A DNA stretch of 64,000 nt, from assembly GCA_032622095.1 (NCBI GenBank), contig CP136063.1, positions 186,289,956-186,353,955 on the forward strand, in the 5' to 3' direction. The notes beneath the pieces are model-generated. The model saw only the letters and a list, made by a program, of their open reading frames with translations, made no database searches and had not been told where the DNA came from. This DNA comes from Siphonodentalium dalli (taxonomy: Eukaryota; Mollusca; Scaphopoda; Gadilida; Siphonodentaliidae). Below are positions 1-24,288 of this stretch, piece by piece (the stretch's first letter is position 1; each line of letters starts with the position of its first letter). The position numbers were made by a program, and so were the translations under genes.

Positions 1-1040
1 ATAATCAGTGAAACTAATCTGAGTGACAACTGATGAACTAATTTAACTTGACGTGGCCGACTTCTCCAAACAATACTGTTATCGTGACCCAATTATGCGC
101 TATCATGAAGACACAGAAGCTGTGAGTCGTGTGCACACATGCGTGACTGGTTTTGGCTATAAATGGAAAGTTACGACACCGCAGTAGCTTCTGTGTGTAC
201 ACAGGAACATGTATTTAAATCTATGCAATAAAGCAATACAATAACATGTCCGTGTATTCAAAGCACAGTTTAATTATGAATGCGATGACTTGGCAACAGT
301 TCCACATTATTAACCACAACTTACGTTTTATGTCGGATTTAAGTTTTATGTCGGATTTTAAATAGCCGATGTGCGACATAAGAAAGATAACTCTAATTTA
401 CATCTCGAGCGAAATATTGATGGATGATGCAACCGATATGCCAACTAATTTCCCGCAAGTTCCACCTTTTACTCATTGTCACTGATCAAAATGCCGAACT
501 TTATTTATCATAAATAATAATAGAAGTTTCCCCACTATATTTGTTTTTCGCATTATAGAACTGGTTGAATTAATGTGGTCCGTTTTATAAGCTCCATTAC
601 AGCATTTCAAACCGCGCGTTCCGTTATTGTTCCGTTTTTGTTTCCAATCTGGAATTTAAAATAATTCTACAGCAGACGAAAATGGGAAAATTAAAATAGT
701 TTTGTTTTTGTTTGTGGACCTCAAGATGGGTTTAGAGTTTATAAAAAATCAGCCCCAAAAAAGGTGAGGCAGCCTCGCAAATTATTTAGCGAGGCCTCCT
801 TGGCAGCCTCGCTGTGATTTTGAGAAAGCCGTGCCTGCTTCCACCCAACCTGGCTACAATCACCACAGTACTTTACCTTACTCAGACTGGTACTGTTACC
901 AAATTACTTACTGTCATTATTAAAGGAGCCAATGAGAACAACTTGCATGCATGGGAACTTGCCCAACAATGCCAAATTAATTAAGGCCTACATTCTGCTT
1001 CATTTATAGTAGAAATATGGTAAAATGCCATCATTGTGCG

Positions 1041-1126
1041 CCATCACTATTATTTGGCACCATCACTATTATTAATAACACCCGAAAATGTGCACCATCA
1101 CTATTATTTGGCCATCACTATTATTA
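1041..1126. repeat. Short tandem repeat, CATCACTATTATT unit
   Basis: Four close copies of CATCACTATTATT lie here, separated by short spacers such as TGGCAC or TGTGCAC. The small open reading frame across them has no other support. Confidence 0.7.
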
Positions 1127-1190
1127 GGCAGGGGAGAGTACGGATAAAATATTCTTTTATGCTAATTCCGCGGATATACCAGCATATTTT

Positions 1191-1563
1191 AAAGACATAT
1201 TATGGACTTGTTCGAGTTTGTGAAACTGATAAGTTAGTATTGAGGTGTTATGCCAACCTGGAGAATGTGGCATTCTACTAACATCGCCGAAAATTCGAAG
1301 AAATCGACCATACCACTCAATAGAAAACATCGTCAAAACTAAGCTCAATTGTAAATATTTACATCTGGATTCGGGACGCAAAGATCGGTGACAAACACAC
1401 ACAAATGGTTTCATCATCCAGAGTCAGTGCATTTAATTAATATATCAGAATTATGGTGTGTGTTGGCAATTTGGATTAATATTCGTAAAAAGAACAACTT
1501 TGAGTAAGAATATTCTTCATTTCTATTGGATCACCCTACCGGAGTGTTTCACATCACTTTAAT
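1191..1563 (+). repeat. Dispersed repeat N, copy 1
   Basis: About 370 bases match 33603-33966 in the same orientation, from TTAAAGACATATTATGGACT to GGAGTGTTTCACATCAC, with scattered substitutions and small indels. The class is unknown and no terminal repeats were seen. The open frames inside differ between the two copies, so it is not read as coding. Confidence 0.8.
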
Positions 1564-2051
1564 CATGAAAATATTAATTTTTCTGCCATCCTCAATTGTT
1601 TTCACTGTACAACATTAAGTTGAGATGCTGATTGGAGCATTTGAATTAATTCATTCTATTTTAGGAGGCTTTTTTATTCCGACTCCACTTGTCATGTGCT
1701 TGACTTGCAGGTTTTTGTGTAAAAACAGGGAAAATGGAAATCAAAGAACCAGAACGAACATGGTACACACTTAACAAAATTATTGAAAAAAAAGAGACCA
1801 ATATAATATTTTTGAGTTGGCGGCACGAAAAATGGGGCAGTCAGACGAGGTTAAACAAACTATCTTTTAATTAGCGCCCGGGCCATTGATATTATGGTCA
1901 TTTCACAGTGGAAAAATATAATGGGTAATGTATATTGTGAAAACTCTTTTATCTAATTTTATAATTAGTCAGTATTTCTGCTGGGGGCCTAATATAAACC
2001 CAAATTCTGAACATCTATGATGTATTTGTAGACATTTTTTTTCAATTACAG

Positions 2052-15329
<13,278 letters not shown>

Positions 15330-15774
15330 TACCATCCATTCCAGTAATATTTCATGAGACAGATGAACAGTACATCTGGGTATTTTTCTACCATGTGTTG
15401 TGTTTTTCAGAGTATTAAGCAAAAATCAAAATTATGGTCATGTCACACTGAAAAATATGTGCAGGAACCAGGGTTAGAGATATGGACTTCTGTTCTGTCT
15501 GTCTGTTGAAGAATGGACCATCTGAATTCAAAAATATTCTGATTATTCCTGGTTATTGTGTTATTTCATCTTAATTCATTATAATTCCAAGTCATAAAAT
15601 AATATAATACTTCAGTCAGTTCATAGTCCAAGTTTTAGAAGGTGTTTGTTTGAGAAAACTATGTATCAATGTCCTGTCAAAGTTAGCATAAAATTATTCT
15701 TTCATAAAGTTGGCCCTAAGATGCTAGGCATTGTATTTAAAACAAATTGGGCACTAAAAGAAGTAACAAAACTA
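15330..15774 (+). other. MIER1: MIER 3' untranslated region, poly(A) site not found
   Basis: This is the non-coding continuation of the last exon. No AATAAA is present before the inverted-repeat element that starts at 15775. The nearest canonical hexamers, at about 16324, 16758 and 17215, lie inside or beyond that element, so the transcript end is undetermined. Confidence 0.5.
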
Positions 15775-16944
15775 CCGTACACACCCGCCAGTAAGCCCAT
15801 GTACCCAAGGAAAATTATAGTTAAAAAAGTACTGAATGGGCTTAGTCGCGGGGATCACCCTCGGAAAAATGGACGTGGAGAGATTTTCGTTGTCAGAATA
15901 AGAGTAAGTATGGTAAGTATTGGCGAACAGGGAGCTAGCCGAGAATGTGGAATTACAACAAAATTTCTACAACAAAAAAGCATGTTTATTTAATTTGTTT
16001 CCCTTTAAACACGCTATTAACTAACATAAGTGTCCATTGGTTGGACAAGTGGGGTTGCCTACAGCCTAAAAAAAAAAATGTTTAATTTATTTCAATACGA
16101 AATTACAAAATGATAATATCAGATAGAGTTTTCTCCCATGGACCACGTGGCGAACATAACGAAATTGTGTATTCGGCAAACCTCGTTATTCTCCGTAAGG
16201 TCGAAGTCAAAGTGTTTTGCGTAGTGAAGACGTCACAATGTAAAGGTCAAAGGACACCGGAAATGACTTTTATTTCTTCATAAAGCACGTGGTTTTGGTG
16301 ACTTTATTTTGGGCTGATTTTTAAATAAACAAGAAGAAATTAATATGAATTCGAACGATATCAGTACCGAAATCGTCGAACGCCCCTCTTGTTTCTTTCG
16401 TGATATATAGCCTATATTGAACTATTTAGCAGTTTTATGAATCACATTTCCATTGTCGCGATGCCATCGGATAACACAAATTTTAGTCTCCAGTGTGTAG
16501 CGAGCGCATATTTTGGTGATTTGCATAGAAATGAATGCTGAATTGGGCACAAGTAGACATAAATAGTGTTTATAATCCACAACAAAACAATGACACAGGA
16601 AGCTGTCAAAGGCCACTGGGTTTCGTTTCACAGTTGGCCAATGTATTCTTAAGCCTTTGTATAAACACTCATTATGATAGGTAATGAGAAAACAGTCAAT
16701 TATGGGTGTTAATGGCTTCCTGTGTCACCCAGGGCATTAGAGACAACTAAAACAACACAATAAACTTTATTGACGATCACAAACAATAGCCACTCGATCT
16801 ATATTCTGGGCACTTCTCATCAATGTTGGCGACCTCCTGGCTGTTCACATGAGTAAATTTCGGCACATGGGCTTACCAGTGGGGACAACCCTAGATATTT
16901 GCAAGCTTCAAAAGTGGGTGGGGCTAACCGGCGGGTGTGTACGG
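15775..16944. mobile_element. DNA transposon-like element with CCGTACACACCCGCC ends
   Basis: Left end CCGTACACACCCGCCAGTAA and right end, read on the other strand, CCGTACACACCCGCCGGTTA form inverted repeats flanked by TA. A second inverted match, AGTAAGCCCATGT against ACATGGGCTTAC at about 16864, lies just inside. The 115-residue frame from 15646 runs across the left boundary and is judged spurious. Confidence 0.65.
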
Positions 16945-17468
16945 TACTGGCTTATAACGTGAATTATTATAAAAGATGCACCTCAATATTTTGAGCCCGG
17001 CTGAAATTCTGGAACAATTGTCTACGTAGTTTATACATGTTTTTCTGAGTTATGTTTTGTAGAATACTGCAATGTGTTGTATTTGTCAGCAATCAACAAT
17101 ACCACATATGAGAATACAGATATTAATCTAGTTTCTGCTATCAGGTTAATTATCCGTAAAATATTTATAAATTGTGAGCCCAATTGATTAAATTTCACTA
17201 TAAACTTGACTTTCAATAAAAAGGAATGTCTATCAAGGAATAACTTATAGTTTTCCATGGCACTAAGGAAAAGCTTATTACGAAAAAAAATGTTTTGCCA
17301 AATAATTACGACGAATATTCCAGATAACCAGACACACTGGTCTAATATGCATTCTAACTGAAACATTTGATTTGTTTGTCATTAAGTTCAATTCTTGCAC
17401 GGGAAGCAACACATCAAGTATTTCAATGTATATGTATATACAAATGTAAAGAAGGGTTGATTTTTGTT
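16945..17468. other. Intergenic stretch, nothing recognised
   Basis: This is AT-rich sequence with overlapping - strand open frames of 92-111 residues. They show no similarity I recognise and the last overlaps a repeat. No promoter or RNA gene was seen. Confidence 0.5.
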
Positions 17469-17868
17469 TTAACCCTTTACCCAACAAACCGGCCAAAACC
17501 GGCCAAATAAAGCTGCAACAGCCTAAATTATCTTGGGTCTGTCTCAATAGAACCATACAAATATGGATATCATTGGAACCGGCTTCTTGACCACATTGTG
17601 ATAGTTACAGTTATGCCCTGTGCCAATGCATTCTCTTATATATGCGAGTCGACCATAGGTCGCCTCGCATATATAAGAGAATGCATTGGCCTAAAAAAAA
17701 TCTTTTTTTAACACTTTTTACCATTTTTTCTTACATTCTTTAACAATTTTATAATTTTTAATGTGTTAAGCCAATGCATTCTCTTATATATGCGAGGCGA
17801 CCTATGGTCGACTCGCATATATAAGAGAATGCATTGGCACAGGGCCCTTCTGTTGGGTAAAGGGTTAA
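17469..17868 (+). mobile_element. TTAA-flanked element family B, copy 3
   Basis: This is a full-length 400-base copy with TTAA at both ends, CCCTTTACCCAACA-type inverted ends, CCGGCCAAAA repeats near the left end and both GCATATATAAGAGAATGC hairpins. Confidence 0.92.
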
Positions 17869-18263
17869 CGCGAAGTTAACTTCACTATCCTATCTTTGAT
17901 GAGTTTTTCAGCTTTTCAGGTATTTTGTGTCGGGCTTAAAAATATATAAATTTTATAAAAAAAAAATTAAACTGATTTAATTTGCTAGTTCATAGCTTAT
18001 GATATTAACATAAATCATGCAAAAAGTGTCTAAATCTTAAACAATTATAAACATTCATTGACCAACCGATTATATCATCAGCACATGCTGCAGTTACATA
18101 CATTGGTATACAGATGTGTTATTAGGAAGTTTTAAGAATTTGTATGTTGGCCTAAACATTATAATTCTCAGGGTGAAAGAGCAATTATTTCTAACATGGT
18201 AATTCAGGTCTACTTTAATTCTTTTAAATGAGAAGGTTCATTGTTATATCTGTTGACAGAAAC
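17869..18263. other. Intergenic stretch, nothing recognised
   Basis: This is AT-rich sequence between two mobile elements with no coding or repeat signal that I recognise. Confidence 0.5.
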
Positions 18264-18689
18264 CAAGCCTGAGTTTAATGTGCCTGTCATTTGCAGAATG
18301 AGGTCCACAGAGGGTGAATTTAGTTATGCTATCCCGCATAGCGGGCTAGCATCACTAAATTCACCCTTTGGTGACCTCATTCTGCATTCTTTATTAACAA
18401 ATTTCTATAGAAACTTCTTCACATAGATTCAATTTCTTTTTTCATTTAGTGTCTTTATATCCCAAAATTGGCAGACGACACATTGTATAATTGAGGTTCC
18501 CAATGGGTGTACATCACAGTATTCACCATTTGGGAACTTTAATCCCTTCATCAAGCAGATGAGGGCATGCAGAATGAGGTTCCAAGAGGGTGAATTAAGT
18601 GATCTAGCCCGCTATTTGGGATAGCATCATTAAATTCACCCTCTGGGGGCCTCATTCTGCAAATGACAAGCATATTAAACTCAGACTTG
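18264..18689. mobile_element. Foldback element family D, copy 1 (hAT-like)
   Basis: It starts CAAGCCTGAGTTTAATGTG and ends CATATTAAACTCAGACTTG. Flanks ACAGAAAC and ACAGAAAT are a 7-of-8 duplication. It holds two sub-palindromes built on AGAATGAGGTCC and TGAATTTAGT, with an inner segment starting CAATGGGTG. Confidence 0.85.
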
Positions 18690-19005
18690 ACAGAAATGCA
18701 GAATTACTGGTGCGAATTTACCTCTTCCATTCATGTGTGCATGTTTTCATCACCCAGCAACAAATTTGGTATCAACCAAGGCTATATTGTGTTTTGAGTT
18801 GTATATTGCACAATGCAACATGTAGTAATATGCTGATATGCTAGTAATTTATATCAATTCATTATCATGGCAGCGCTCTAACACTGTATTTTGATGAACC
18901 ACATGCATTATCAGGGAAGAATACAGAGATAATTTGGGGACACCTGTTTTCCAGCAGAGGATACATGTACCCATTTGAGCTTCTCGAGTTTGGGTGCCCA
19001 TACCT

Positions 19006-19394
19006 TTAACCCTTTACCCAACAGAAGGGCCCTGTGCCAATGCATTCTCTTATATATGCGAGTCGACCATAGGTCGCCTTGCATATATAAGAGAATGCAT
19101 TGGCTTAACACATTAAAAATTATAAAATTGTTAAAGAATGTAAGAAAAAATGGTAAAAAGTGTTAAAAAAAGATTTTTTTTAGGACAATGCATTCTCTTA
19201 TATATGCGAGGCGACATATGGTCGACTCGCATATATAAGAGAATGCATTGGCACAGGGCTAACTGTAACTATCACAATGTGGTCAAGGAGCCGGTTCCAA
19301 TGATATCCATATTTGTATGGTTCTATTGAGACAGACCGAAGATATTTTAGGCTGTTGAAGCTTTATTTGGCCGGTTTGTTGGGTAAAGGGTTAA
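19006..19394 (-). mobile_element. TTAA-flanked element family B, copy 4
   Basis: The same element lies in reverse orientation. TTAACCCTTTACCCAACAGA is at the left and GTTTGTTGGGTAAAGGGTTA at the right. The CCGGCC-bearing end is on the right and both hairpins are kept. Confidence 0.92.
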
Positions 19395-19801
19395 CACAGC
19401 CCTGGATATTTCCATGATTATACAATGCTACTGTACTTAGATCGGCAAGGAAAAATGAAGTGGTTGCAGATTGTTATAGATATGGTGATCACAAAGTTCT
19501 ACCATTACACAAAAACACATGCTAATTTTATTGTTAATTTTTTTGTGTTGCAAACAAACAACTGTGGCCGCTATCATAAAAGATGACTGTGTATTAGTTG
19601 GTTATTCTTGGCACACTTGGAACAAGGTTTACCATTTTTCAATTTTTATAACTCTAGTTTTAAAAGCAAGAAAAAGTTATCCACATTATTATTTAAAATC
19701 ACCCCACCCCAACATGCACACGGAATTAAAGAATATCTTTCATAAAAAGTGACTGGGGCTCATCATAATACAATTGTTGCATGAATTTACCATGTTGTAT
19801 T
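19395..19801. other. Intergenic stretch, nothing recognised
   Basis: It contains a 77-residue open frame (19519-19752) with no recognised similarity and AT-rich flanks. It is not called as a gene. Confidence 0.5.
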
Positions 19802-19985
19802 TTAAGCCTTCCATGACTGGAGCTTCATGAAATTTTGCGAAAACCCTGTGCCAATGCATTCTCTTCAATATTTACCTTGACCTGAAAGCCAGTGCATTCT
19901 GTTATATATGCGAGGCACCTTATGGGAGACTCGCATATATAAGAGAATGCACTGGCACATGATCTTTAATGCTGCACCAGCTTAA
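19802..19985 (-). mobile_element. TTAA-flanked element family C, truncated copy
   Basis: It opens TTAAGCCTTCCATGACTGG and follows the family C order, but part of the first hairpin is missing (CTCTTCAATATTTACC). It stops at CTGCACCAGCTTAA, before the usual right end. Confidence 0.7.
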
Positions 19986-20133
19986 TATTCCCTTTCATTT
20001 TCACTGGCCAGTTTATGTAATATTCACATATTGATAACATGTTACACACTGAGAGCAACTTCTGTTCAATTTAGAATATCATATAATAACTTTCCTACAC
20101 AATGTTATGTTTAGGGCAATGCTTTTGATAGAA

Positions 20134-20533
20134 TTAACCCTTTACCCAACAGAAGGGCCCTGTGCCAATGCATTCTCTTATATATGCGAGTCGACCATAG
20201 GTCGCCTCGCATATATAAGAGAATGCATTGGCTTAACACATTAAAAATTATAAAATTGTTAAAGAATGTAAGATAAAATGGTAAAAAGTGTTAAAAAAAG
20301 ATTTTTTTTAGGCCAATGCATTCTCTTATATATGCGAGGCGACCTATGGTCGACTCGCATATATAAGAGAATGCATTGGCACAGGGCATAACTGTAACTA
20401 TCACAATGTGGTCAAGGAGCCGGTTCCAATGCTATCCATATGTGTATGGTTCTATTGAGACAGACCGAAGATATTTTAGGCTGTTGAAGCTTTATTTGGC
20501 CGGTTTTGGCCGTTTTGTTGGGTAAAGGGTTAA
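20134..20533 (-). mobile_element. TTAA-flanked element family B, copy 5
   Basis: This is a full-length 400-base copy in the same orientation as copy 4, with TTAA on each side and inverted CCCTTTACCCAACA ends. CCGGTTTTGGCCG motifs lie at the right. Confidence 0.92.
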
Positions 20534-20580
20534 TACAAGCACTGATCATAATTTCAATCCAGCTATTGCTTGGGGTATTT

Positions 20581-20841
20581 TTAACTCCTCTATACTAAAT
20601 ACTCATTGACGAGTAGTTCCATTAGGATATGTTCAGAAAATAAGTTCTACAAATGACCATAAATCGTTTATTGAACTTATTATCTGAACATTAACCTCCA
20701 GCAAATACAACGCCATCTGCACTTATATTATCTGTTGTCTGCTTATTTTCCCAGAAAACCCCTCCAGGTGAATACTAAACCATTCCAATGTATAATTTTA
20801 TAACTTGAGTGGGAGAATCCATTTTGTTTAGAAAGGGTTAA
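20581..20841 (-). mobile_element. TTAA-flanked element family J, copy 1
   Basis: This 261-base unit from TTAACTCCTCTATACTAAAT to TTTGTTTAGAAAGGGTTAA is an inverted copy of the unit at 20892-21151. It shares ACTCATTGACGAGTAGTTC, GAACTTATTATCTGAACAT and CCTCCAGGTGAATA. Confidence 0.75.
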
Positions 20842-20891
20842 AAACCTCACGTATCAATTATTCCAAGGTGGCATATCATGCTATGTGGTCT

Positions 20892-21151
20892 TTAACCCTT
20901 TCTTTACTAAACGGAACCTCCCATTCAGTTCTACAAGTATACATTGGAAGGTCTATTATTCATCTGGAGGGATCATAAGAAAATATAAGCTTATGGCAGA
21001 TAATACAAGTGCTGAAGGTTTCTTTTTTTTCCATTGGTGGGAATTGTTTACATAATAAGTTCAATAACTGTTTGTTGATCTTATTATCTGAACATCTCTG
21101 TTGGCTGTAGGGAACTACTCATCAATGAGTATTTAGTAAAGAAATGGTTAA
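20892..21151 (+). mobile_element. TTAA-flanked element family J, copy 2
   Basis: It runs from TTAACCCTTTCTTTACTAAA to AGTAAAGAAATGGTTAA. It is head-to-head with copy 1 across a 50-base gap, so the pair forms an inverted repeat of about 570 bases in all. Confidence 0.75.
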
Positions 21152-21400
21152 TAAGTAGGATCTATGGTTTTGTCGAATCTTTTTGCAAGTGTTTGGTGGC
21201 TTCTAAATTTAGGAATGTCTTTATCTTGATAAATTTGGAGATTGTGAAATGTTGCTATCCAATTCACAAATGACTAAAACATTGCATGGTCAATAAAATC
21301 ACGCACCTATATATTTCTGTGCCTCCTATAGAATGAACAGCATGAATAATTGTGCAGCTTTGTTTACATTATTTGCACATTCGTACTATTCATTTCTGTG

Positions 21401-21560
21401 TTAACCCTTTCTATATATAGATTCTCCCACTTTGTTATAAAAGTGTAGATTGGAATAGTCTATTATTCATCTGGAGGGGTTTTCAGGAAAAATAATCAGA
21501 TGACATATAATAAAAGTGCAGAAGGTGCCTATTTATTGGGGATGAAATATTCAAATAGTG
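21401..21560 (+). mobile_element. TTAA-flanked element family J, partial copy 3
   Basis: It starts TTAACCCTTTCTATATATAG and follows copy 2 (GATTCTCCCACT, TCTATTATTCATCTGGAGG). It fades after AAAAGTGCAGAAGG without a right TTAA end. Confidence 0.65.
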
Positions 21561-21779
21561 CGGTGCGCTGCTCTTGAGTTTTTGTCATCGATAAGGTCAT
21601 AGTCGGCTTATTCAAGTTACAGAAATTAGCTGCAAATTGTATAGGAACAAGATATCACCACATGCCAAAATGAAATAAGCACATTTCATGATATCTGCTC
21701 ATGCCCTACATTGTATCAATATAATAATCCTGCCGTTACTTATCCATGTATAGATTGTGATACAACTATAAGAAATGCA

Positions 21780-22223
21780 CAAGGCTGAAAATAGTGTGTC
21801 TGTCATTGCAAAATGAGGTCCCCAGAGGGTGATTTTAGTGACGCTATCCTGCACAGCAGGCTAGCATCATCACATTCACCCTCTGGGGACATCATTCTGC
21901 TTAGGCCTCAACTGCTATGGTAGACCTATATGATCAGAATGAAGTTTTCCAGTTGAAGTTGGTGTTCACCCATTAGTCACCTCTGTTATGCATTTTATCT
22001 TCTGCAAATTAGGGGATATAGAAACTGAGGGGAAGGGGAAAAAGTAACTAAAAACAGTATTATTTTGAGACTATAGATACTTCCCGAAAGATGAGGCCTA
22101 AGCAGAATGAGGTCCCCAGAGGGTGAATTTGGTCATGCTAGCCGGCAGTGTGCGATATCGTCACTAAATTCACCCTCCAGGGACCTCATTCTGCAAATGA
22201 CAGACAAACTATTTGCATGCTTG
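21780..22223. mobile_element. Foldback element family D, copy 2 with perfect 8-base duplication
   Basis: The target duplication GAAATGCA is exact at 21772-21779 and 22224-22231. The 444-base element starts CAAGGCTGAAAATAGTGTGT and ends CTATTTGCATGCTTG. It has two GAGGTCCCCAGAGGGTGA palindromes at its ends and a middle segment with GAAGTTGGTGTTCACCCA. This copy best defines family D as hAT-like. Confidence 0.9.
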
Positions 22224-22231
22224 GAAATGCA

Positions 22232-22717
22232 GTGGTTGATTCAGGCGACAAGTTTTATAGACCAATTTGTAAACATGGCCATCCAAATACGAAGGTTCTC
22301 AGGCAATTATATATTCAATTCAATTCAATTGTTTATTGGATAATAGCCAAACATTCAGCATGACCCAAATATAAAGGAATAGCATATTAAAGTAGTACAA
22401 ATAACTTTTCACATATACATAATAAATATTTAATAAATATAAATAAAATTAAGTAAGTAAATAAATGTGATCTGTCTATATATGGTACATTTGATGTGGG
22501 GGGGGGGGGGGGGGGGGCTTTAATAATTACTTTTATCCAAGACTTTTAAAAATATATACAGAAATTTCAGCATCAGATTCAGCATCCTTAAGGGGTTCCA
22601 TGGAATTTGAGGTCCAGTTTTCTTTTCACTTGGAATTATGTTAGGATTTTCCAACAATACTTCATATCAGTGTTATCACTTTACCAACAACTAAATAGGA
22701 AGACCCACCAGCATGAC
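22232..22717. other. Intergenic AT-rich stretch with long poly(G)
   Basis: It holds CAATTCAATT repeats near 22315 and an AT-rich AATAAATATAAATAAA stretch, then an uninterrupted run of about 20 G at 22497-22517. No gene was seen. Confidence 0.6.
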
Positions 22718-23103
22718 TAAGCCTGCAATTAGTGTCTCATTTGCAAAATGAGGTCAATTTAGTGGTCAATTTAGTGATGCTATCTTGCACAGTCGGTTAG
22801 CATCGCCAAATTCACCCTCTGGGGACCTCGTTCTGTTTATGCCTCATCTTCTGGGATATGCTCATCTTCTGGGAAGTATCTATTATCTCCAATTAACATT
22901 ATTTTTAGTTAATTTTTCCCTCTGGGAAGTTTCTATATCCCCTAATTTGCAGAACATAAAATGCATAATCAAGTTGATTTAAATGGGTGAACATCACAAA
23001 CTTCAACTGGAGAACTTCAATCTGATCCTAGGTCTCACTTAACAGTTTAGGTCTAAGCAGAATGAGGTTCCCAGCGGGTGAATTTGGTGGTGCTAGCCCA
23101 GTT
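22718..23103. mobile_element. Foldback element family D, copy 3 (right end lost)
   Basis: It starts TAAGCCTGCAATTAGTGTC and has the left palindrome and middle segment. It breaks off in the second palindrome at GTGGTGCTAGCCCAG. Confidence 0.75.
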
Positions 23104-24115
23104 TGAACGTGAGAAGGACTTGCTGACCAGCGGTAGTGATGAGTTAGGAATCTGATATTCCAGGTCTATGAGTTGCCTAGATCAACCGACAATTTGAGTG
23201 ATTATGTATTTCTTGTTTTCATGATTTGTGCATATTTGCGATCTGTCTATATATAGTGCAATAAATTATTTTTAGATTTTTATAAGATGACGGACATTTG
23301 AGCGTATAAATCAGGTTTGACACATTTTGTAAGTTTTTCTAATTGAAAGCATAGTCTCCATATTAATAACCCTTGTTACAAATTCCTTACACATGGCGTG
23401 TAAGTTTTATTGTCCATTTTCCATGGTGATTGCAATTATAGTAATATTAGTTAAACAAGTGTGATTTTTTTTTTCTCAATTAAATCTAAATGTTTTATAA
23501 CTCTGTATGGTATAAGATCCGAAGAAGAATAAATTACCATCATACAGATATGTTGTAGGCCTCATTTGAGCATCCTATGCAACAAACAGCTGTCACAATC
23601 ACAAGCACCTGGTCAAGGTCGAGCTACAGGAGCTAGGAATAGTGGTCACTAAATATCGTACTCCGAATTTGGAATGTGGTTGATAGATAATGTTCCAATA
23701 TCTATTCATAAATTTGGTATATTTGAATGATCTGTTTGATCTATATGGTTTCAGGTCATTTGATATCCAAAATATGTCAAAAAACGTCAAATGTTACTTA
23801 GGTTTGAGTCAAATGGAGTTGGCTTCATTAATTTTTTACATGAAATGTATATATATATATAAAAAAGATAAATATTTGTTTTCCTGAAAATATGTATTAC
23901 AACATAATAGAAATATATGTTGGATAAAAAATGATTTATAATCAAAACTTTGAAAAGATAATTATGAGAGACTAATAACAAAATGATCTTTCTGCTATGA
24001 AATTCCCCAATCTGAGCTGGAGTACAATATTTAGTGATAATCGCCAGGTTTCAATCGCTTCATTTTTCCCTGGCAGCTGTAGGGCTAAGACATGTGCAGT
24101 AGTTATTTCCATATA
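23104..24115. other. Intergenic stretch, nothing recognised
   Basis: About 1 kb of AT-rich sequence. Open frames of 63-65 residues on both strands overlap each other and carry no recognisable domain. Confidence 0.5.
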
Positions 24116-24288
24116 CAGTAATGCTCTAAATAATCAACTCCTTAACCACAGCAGAATTATGGGTAACTTTTCAGGATTTAGTCGGAAATATTCATCACGA
24201 ATGGCAACAAGCCATATATCCGACTAAATCCTGAAAAGTTACCCTAATTCTACTATGGTTAAGGAGTCAATTATTTAGGGCATTACTG
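24116..24288. mobile_element. Foldback element family A, copy 2
   Basis: CAGTAATGC and GCATTACTG ends lie between TA dinucleotides. The central part is shortened (AATATTCATCACGAATGGCA), giving 173 bases instead of about 212. Confidence 0.88.

Larger units (their letters stand above)
1..2051. other. Upstream non-coding stretch, start of MIER gene not resolved
   Basis: No exon could be recognised here. The first MIER exon seen (from 2052) enters in mid-codon, so at least one earlier coding exon must exist, either upstream of the window or too short to recognise by eye. The stretch holds a short tandem repeat (1041-1126) and part of a dispersed repeat (1191-1563) that recurs near 33.6 kb. The rest shows nothing I can name. 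Confidence 0.6.

Noticed and set aside
15646-15993. 115-residue open frame just after the MIER stop.
   Set aside because: It crosses the left boundary of an inverted-repeat element at 15775 and has no recognised motif.
18241-18426. Recurring peptide with [10 protein letters not shown] and [13 protein letters not shown] (18.2, 22.1, 28.8, 49.3 and 53.8 kb).
   Set aside because: It is the translation of family D palindromes bounded by inverted ends and target duplications; no splice or codon support.
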